From the NCBI GenBank assembly GCA_044841755.1, contig JAXOFM010000005.1, forward strand, positions 62,001-126,000: DNA of 64,000 bases. The letters run 5' to 3'. This document shows positions 60,845 through 64,000 of this stretch, piece by piece. The notes beneath the pieces are model-generated. The model saw only the letters and a list, made by a program, of their open reading frames with translations, made no database searches and was not told the origin of the DNA. This DNA is from CAZAPO01 sp044841755 (GTDB lineage: Bacteria; Bacteroidota; Bacteroidia; Flavobacteriales; Flavobacteriaceae). The first letter of the stretch is position 1. Each line of letters opens with the position of its first letter. The position numbers were made by a program, and so were the translations under genes.

Positions 60845-61630
60845 ATGAAAAATTTCAATCTTAACTTTGGAATTGCACTAATTCTAATACTATTATATTC
60901 TCCTATAAACGCAGAAAACGACTGGGGACAAACTGGACATAGAGTTGTTGGTGAGATATGCGAAGATTATTTAAAACCTCGCACAAAACGAAAAATAAAA
61001 AAGCTGCTTAAAAAGAAATCACTAGCATTTGTTTCTACGTTTGCAGACGAAATTAAATCTGATAGTACATATAATAAATTTTACACCTGGCATTATATAA
61101 ATATGCCGTTTGATAGTGATTATGAATCTTCAGAAAAGAATCCAAGTGGTGATCTTGTAACAGGAATAAATTATTGTAAAAAGGTAATAACAGACAAGAA
61201 TTCATCAGATCAGGACAAAATATTTTATCTCAAAATGCTAGTACATCTAATAGGTGATCTGCATCAACCAATGCATATTGGCCTAAAGGATGACAGAGGT
61301 GGAAACGATTTTAAAGTGAAATGGCATTATAATGACACCAACTTACATAGGGTTTGGGACTCAGAAATGATTGAAGAATTTGACATGGGTTATATAGAGC
61401 TAGCCGAAAACGCGGATGCCTTAAGTAAGGAACAAATAAAGCACATACAAAAAGGAACGGTGGTTGACTGGGTAAATGAAACGCAGCAATTGACTAAGAA
61501 AATATATTCAGAAGTAAAACCTGATGATAATTTAAGATACCGCTACTCATATAAAAACTTTACTATTGTTAGGGATCAACTTCAAATAGCTGGAGTACGA
61601 CTTGCCAAAATTCTGAATGATTTGTTTTAA
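60845..61630 (+). CDS. S1/P1 nuclease family, exported
   Basis: A 261-residue zinc-dependent nuclease/phosphatase-type enzyme acting on single-stranded nucleic acids or nucleotides outside the cytosol. Signal peptide about residues 1-24; the zinc ligands are W28 and H32 (WGQTGHR), D in FADEI (about 65), H in WHYINMP (about 80), HLIGDLHQPMH (about 134-144) and HRVWD (about 169). The second Trp-His motif and Asp residues fit the S1/P1 layout. In fungal P1 the mature chain begins at the Trp. It is followed by a hairpin that serves the opposite strand. Confidence 0.92.
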   Translation: MKNFNLNFGIALILILLYSPINAENDWGQTGHRVVGEICEDYLKPRTKRKIKKLLKKKSLAFVSTFADEIKSDSTYNKFYTWHYINMPFDSDYESSEKNPSGDLVTGINYCKKVITDKNSSDQDKIFYLKMLVHLIGDLHQPMHIGLKDDRGGNDFKVKWHYNDTNLHRVWDSEMIEEFDMGYIELAENADALSKEQIKHIQKGTVVDWVNETQQLTKKIYSEVKPDDNLRYRYSYKNFTIVRDQLQIAGVRLAKILNDLF

Positions 61631-61631
61631 C

Positions 61632-61661
61632 AAAAAACCCTTCTCAAATTAATGAGAAGGG
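61632..61661 (-). terminator. Terminator of the sigma-factor/MscS transcript
   Basis: Stem CCCTTCTCA/TGAGAAGGG, loop of six bases; six Ts follow on the minus strand and none on the plus strand, so it ends the mechanosensitive channel transcript 58 bases past its stop. Confidence 0.8.
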
Positions 61662-61719
61662 AGCTATTAGTCAAATATCAATTTGGGTCTTCCCTAACAA
61701 TTACCTGTATAACACAAGT

Positions 61720-62526
61720 TTACCCTTTAATCTCAACTTGACTATTTGTAATATCTTTTATTGGCACTATTAATTTTCCGGTTTCAGTCTTTAACGTCAT
61801 AGATATATCTTCTATTGCAATAATCTCTCCTTCAAAATTATTAAATTTTAAATGTTGTCCAACTTCATAGGTTCTTCTTGTATAAAATGTTCGCATTAAA
61901 TCACTAACCACCTCTCTTGCTCCTAAACCAACTGCTAAAGCTATGGCAACAAGAAACGCACCAAAAATTAAATTGAGATTGCTGGTAATAATATCTGTGT
62001 TAATTCCAGCCTGATTCAAAGCAGTTATAGAAATAATTGCCAATAGTATAAAAAACACTAATTGACTAATAATCTTTGATCCTGAGAGCTCAAAAGACTT
62101 AAAGAAAGTTTGAATTGATTTCTTAACAAAATTGGCAATAAACAACCCAATTACAAAGATTGCTGCAGCACTTAATAATTTAGGTAAGTATGTGATGAGA
62201 TTTCCAATTTCTTCAGAAATAATAGTTAGTCCCATCATTTCTGAAACCACAATAATCAATATTAGTAATAACGACCATTTAGTAAATGATAAAAATATCT
62301 TAGAAAGATTAATGTTCAGCTTCTTCCCTTCTATAATCTCAATATCATTTAGTTTTTTACCAAATCTATCAATATTAATAGCCTTTAACGCTCTTTTTAA
62401 AACCCACAGCAACAGCTTAATGAATAACCAGCCAAATAGTAATACCAAAAGTGCTTTAAGTATATTGACTCCTGTGGTTGAAAAATTCTCTATGGCTAAA
62501 TCCTTAATTTCTTGTAACTTTTCCAT
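61720..62526 (-). CDS. MscS-family mechanosensitive channel protein
   Basis: A 268-residue membrane protein with four helices: a TM_helix-type segment (about residues 18-45), two or three more (about 75-95, 105-130 and 150-170), and the pore-lining segment LIFGAFLVAIALAVGLGARE (first 20 residues quoted; about 187-206), followed by the start of the beta domain (about 210-265, VGQHLKFNNFEGEIIAIEDI). It is shorter than E. coli MscS and lacks most of the C-terminal cage. It lies in the same direction as the ECF sigma factor gene. Confidence 0.88.
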   Translation of the reverse strand: MEKLQEIKDLAIENFSTTGVNILKALLVLLFGWLFIKLLLWVLKRALKAINIDRFGKKLNDIEIIEGKKLNINLSKIFLSFTKWSLLLILIIVVSEMMGLTIISEEIGNLITYLPKLLSAAAIFVIGLFIANFVKKSIQTFFKSFELSGSKIISQLVFFILLAIISITALNQAGINTDIITSNLNLIFGAFLVAIALAVGLGAREVVSDLMRTFYTRRTYEVGQHLKFNNFEGEIIAIEDISMTLKTETGKLIVPIKDITNSQVEIKG

Positions 62527-62547
62527 TGTATAACATGTTAGGATATT

Positions 62548-62724
62548 TTATTTCTTCCTTTCTTTTATTGTTCGTTCAATTACACTGCCTAAGTTTAATG
62601 AAAACAGGCTAGCTAACTCCATAAGCAGTTTTGCCGTAGCAATATCCTTCATCACCTTAGATTTTAACTCTTCAGGTACTTCCTTTAAAGGCTTATTTAT
62701 GTACTCAAACGGGTTATCGCTCAT
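62548..62724 (-). CDS. Small protein linked to the ECF sigma factor
   Basis: A 58-residue protein from MSDNPFEY at 62724 (two residues shorter than the ATG at 62730). It is mainly helical: NPFEYINKPLKEVPEELKSK, then KDIATAKLLMELASLF, and a basic end ERTIKERKK. Its 5' end overlaps the sigma-factor 3' end by 11 bases. It is too short for a classical anti-sigma factor but sits where one is expected. No family recognised. Confidence 0.68.
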   Translation of the reverse strand: MSDNPFEYINKPLKEVPEELKSKVMKDIATAKLLMELASLFSLNLGSVIERTIKERKK

Positions 62725-63292
62725 TTTCATAATAGACGTTAATGAGTTTTTCTTTTGCTCTCTTAATACGCATTTTAACTGCGCTTTCTCCTACACTCAA
62801 GATACCTGTAAGCTCTTTAATGCTTAATCCATCTTGATATTTTAGCAATAGAATCATTTTCTCCTCAGGAGTAATTAATTCTAGTGCATCCTTCAATTTA
62901 CTAACCTTCAGTTTATTGATATCGGTATCATTATCTTCAATTGTATATCCAGCATCTTGAATATTGGCAGAATCAACCGATTTTTTTTCAATCTTTTTAG
63001 CGGTATTTCTATTTACATAATTCACACAATGGTTATAAGTAAATGCATATAACCATGTCGAGAATTTCGATCTTCCTTTAAAAGTGCTCAACTTAACGAA
63101 CAGCTTTAAGAAAATATCTTGTGTCAGGTCTTCAGCTTCATCCTCGTTTTTAGAAAAACCTCTACATTTATTATATACTACACTAGCATATCTATCGTAT
63201 AAAATTTCAAACAATAATGTGTCATTTGAAGAAACTATGGCTTGCACCAGTTCTTCATCAGACATATTTTTAAACTTGTTTTCTTTACTCAA
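62714..63292 (-). CDS. ECF-type RNA polymerase sigma factor
   Basis: A 192-residue sigma-70 factor of the ECF group: region 2 (about residues 25-95; YDRYASVVYNKCRGFSKN, DLTQDIFLKLFVKL, FSTWLYAFTYNHC) and region 4 (about 130-185; LELITPEEKMILLLKYQDG, SIKELTGILSVGESAVKMR). It heads the transcript sigma-small protein-MscS. No FecR-type anti-sigma gene is adjacent. Regulation is unknown. Confidence 0.96.
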   Translation of the reverse strand: MSKENKFKNMSDEELVQAIVSSNDTLLFEILYDRYASVVYNKCRGFSKNEDEAEDLTQDIFLKLFVKLSTFKGRSKFSTWLYAFTYNHCVNYVNRNTAKKIEKKSVDSANIQDAGYTIEDNDTDINKLKVSKLKDALELITPEEKMILLLKYQDGLSIKELTGILSVGESAVKMRIKRAKEKLINVYYENER

Positions 63293-63435
63293 CGTAAGCT
63301 AGGGAATTTACAATTTAGACACCTTTTTTTTAATAGGTCACAATGGTTTAAATGTAACTATATAAAGGGCCAAAATCCTACAAAAAGTTATTCTTTTTTT
63401 AGCTATATTTATCGTTCTCAACATATTACTACAAA

Positions 63436-63465
63436 CAAAAAAGGCACAACTAACGTTGTGCCTTT
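63436..63465 (-). terminator. Terminator of lpd
   Basis: Stem AAAGGCACAAC/GTTGTGCCTTT with a four-base loop; an A run on the plus-strand left flank gives a T run after the stem on the minus strand. It lies 23 bases past the lpd stop. Confidence 0.87.
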
Positions 63466-63487
63466 TATTATTATAAAGATTAAAATC

Positions 63488-64000
63488 TTAAATATGTAAT
63501 GGTCTATTATCTGTAGCAGCTAAAGCAGCTTCCTTAATAGCCTCTGTAAACGTTGGATGTGCATGTGACATACGTGAAATATCCTCTGCACTAGCACGAT
63601 ACTCCATTGCTACAACTGCTTCAGCAATCATATCTGCAGCTCTTGCACCAACCATGTGTACACCTAGAATTTCATCAGTACTTTGATCTGCAAGGATTTT
63701 TACAAATCCGTCAAGATCCATACTCGCTCTACTTCTACCTAGAGCACGCATTGGGAACTGACCAACTTTATAAGCTACTCCAGCTTCTTTTAATTGCTCT
63801 TCTGTTTTCCCAACAGCAGCAACTTCAGGCCAAGTATAAACGACACCAGGAATTAAGTTATAATCAATATGTGGTTTCTGTCCAGCTAAAGTCTCTGCTA
63901 CAAAAACACCTTCTTCTTCAGCTTTATGAGCAAGCATTGCTCCTTTAACAACATCACCAATAGCGAAGATGTTTGAAGCTGAAGTTTGTAAATGGTCATT
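63488..64000 (-). CDS. lpd: Dihydrolipoyl dehydrogenase, C-terminal part (cut by window)
   Basis: The 3' end of the E3 flavoenzyme shared by pyruvate and 2-oxoglutarate dehydrogenase complexes. The visible 170 residues begin in the FAD/NAD region (NIFAIGDVVKGAMLAHKA) and contain the dimerisation domain with VYTWPEVAAVGKTE, and the catalytic His-Glu pair in HAHPTFTEAIKEA near the C-terminus. The frame is open to the window edge, so the N-terminal FAD-binding half with the redox-active Cys pair lies outside. It ends at a strong terminator. Confidence 0.95.
   Translation of the reverse strand, partial: NDHLQTSASNIFAIGDVVKGAMLAHKAEEEGVFVAETLAGQKPHIDYNLIPGVVYTWPEVAAVGKTEEQLKEAGVAYKVGQFPMRALGRSRASMDLDGFVKILADQSTDEILGVHMVGARAADMIAEAVVAMEYRASAEDISRMSHAHPTFTEAIKEAALAATDNRPLHI

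Noticed and set aside
62132..62533. Plus-strand open frame of 133 residues
   Set aside because: Antisense shadow of the MscS-type gene, with the composition of reverse-read hydrophobic codons.
63607..63948. Plus-strand open frame of 113 residues rich in Gln and Leu
   Set aside because: It is antisense to lpd, whose motifs (IGDVVKGAM, HAHPTFTEA) are certain; the composition is what such an antisense frame gives.
1..64000. CRISPR array, tRNA or rRNA genes, insertion sequences, prophage
   Set aside because: No regularly spaced repeats, no cloverleaf or rRNA-like segments, and no transposase, integrase or phage structural gene were seen in any gap or frame.

Overview
The window is a stretch of chromosome from a low-GC, almost certainly marine member of the Flavobacteriaceae (Bacteroidota). 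The evidence is internal: a multicopper oxidase with a C-terminal type IX secretion sorting tail, a TonB-dependent receptor with an STN domain plus DUF4249 lipoproteins, proteins with DUF6090, DUF2853 and DUF4268 character, a flavobacterial-type proteorhodopsin next to blh, menaquinone biosynthesis genes, and repeated -7 boxes of the Bacteroidota form TAnnTTTG instead of TATAAT. I see no rRNA, tRNA, CRISPR array, insertion sequence or prophage. Genes are packed tightly and no gene-free gap exceeds about 280 bases.

Layout. 0-5.3 kb: multicopper oxidase, a DUF4268 protein, a YdjC/ChbG-type deacetylase, an outer-membrane barrel protein and two small envelope proteins. 5.3-16 kb: a minus-strand menaquinone cluster (hotdog thioesterase, menF, menD, DUF2853, CvfB-like, menB, menA, UPF0173 hydrolase, two envelope proteins, menC, CPBP protease); menE and a clear menH are not in the window. 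16-18.5 kb: esterase, acetyltransferase, an internally duplicated secreted protein and a YtxH protein. 18.6-23.6 kb: a tight five-gene operon of unknown purpose (serine hydrolase, double-VOC lipoprotein, three tandem DUF6090 membrane proteins). 24-26.5 kb: nitronate monooxygenase and an RlmI-type methyltransferase. 26.6-28.5 kb: divergent proteorhodopsin and blh, bracketed by a 42-bp near-identical direct repeat; the right copy is the dnaK terminator. 28.5-36 kb: dnaK, a collagen-like lipoprotein, sdaA, panB, a pseudouridine synthase and an aldehyde dehydrogenase. 36-38.2 kb: an orphan histidine kinase and a Gly-rich protein/membrane protein pair. 38.3-41.8 kb: pxpCBA for 5-oxoproline hydrolysis, co-transcribed with an Nramp-like transporter that lacks the metal-binding signature. 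41.9-43.4 kb: yifB. 43.4-50.5 kb: TonB receptor, DUF4249, a barrel-less plug-like protein, DUF4249. 50.6-55.6 kb: YheT-type hydrolase, tilS, pabB, and an RNA helicase with a DEVD motif II. 55.7-64 kb: small envelope proteins, a TolQ/ExbB-like fragment, a serine hydrolase divergent from a LytS/LytTR two-component pair, an S1/P1 nuclease, an ECF sigma factor operon with a 58-residue protein and an MscS-type channel, and the 3' part of lpd running off the right edge.

How the genes fit together. MenF, MenD, MenC, MenB and MenA with a candidate DHNA-CoA thioesterase give most of the route from chorismate to menaquinone, the respiratory quinone; PabB draws on the same chorismate pool for folate. 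Proteorhodopsin (proton pump, DTE type, Met at the spectral tuning site) needs the retinal that Blh makes from beta-carotene. The strongest leads for something undescribed are the terminator-flanked rhodopsin cassette, the altered Nramp-like protein tied to pxpABC, the serine hydrolase/VOC/DUF6090 operon, and the DUF4249/plug-like outer-membrane locus. All calls come from reading the sequence; no database search was run.
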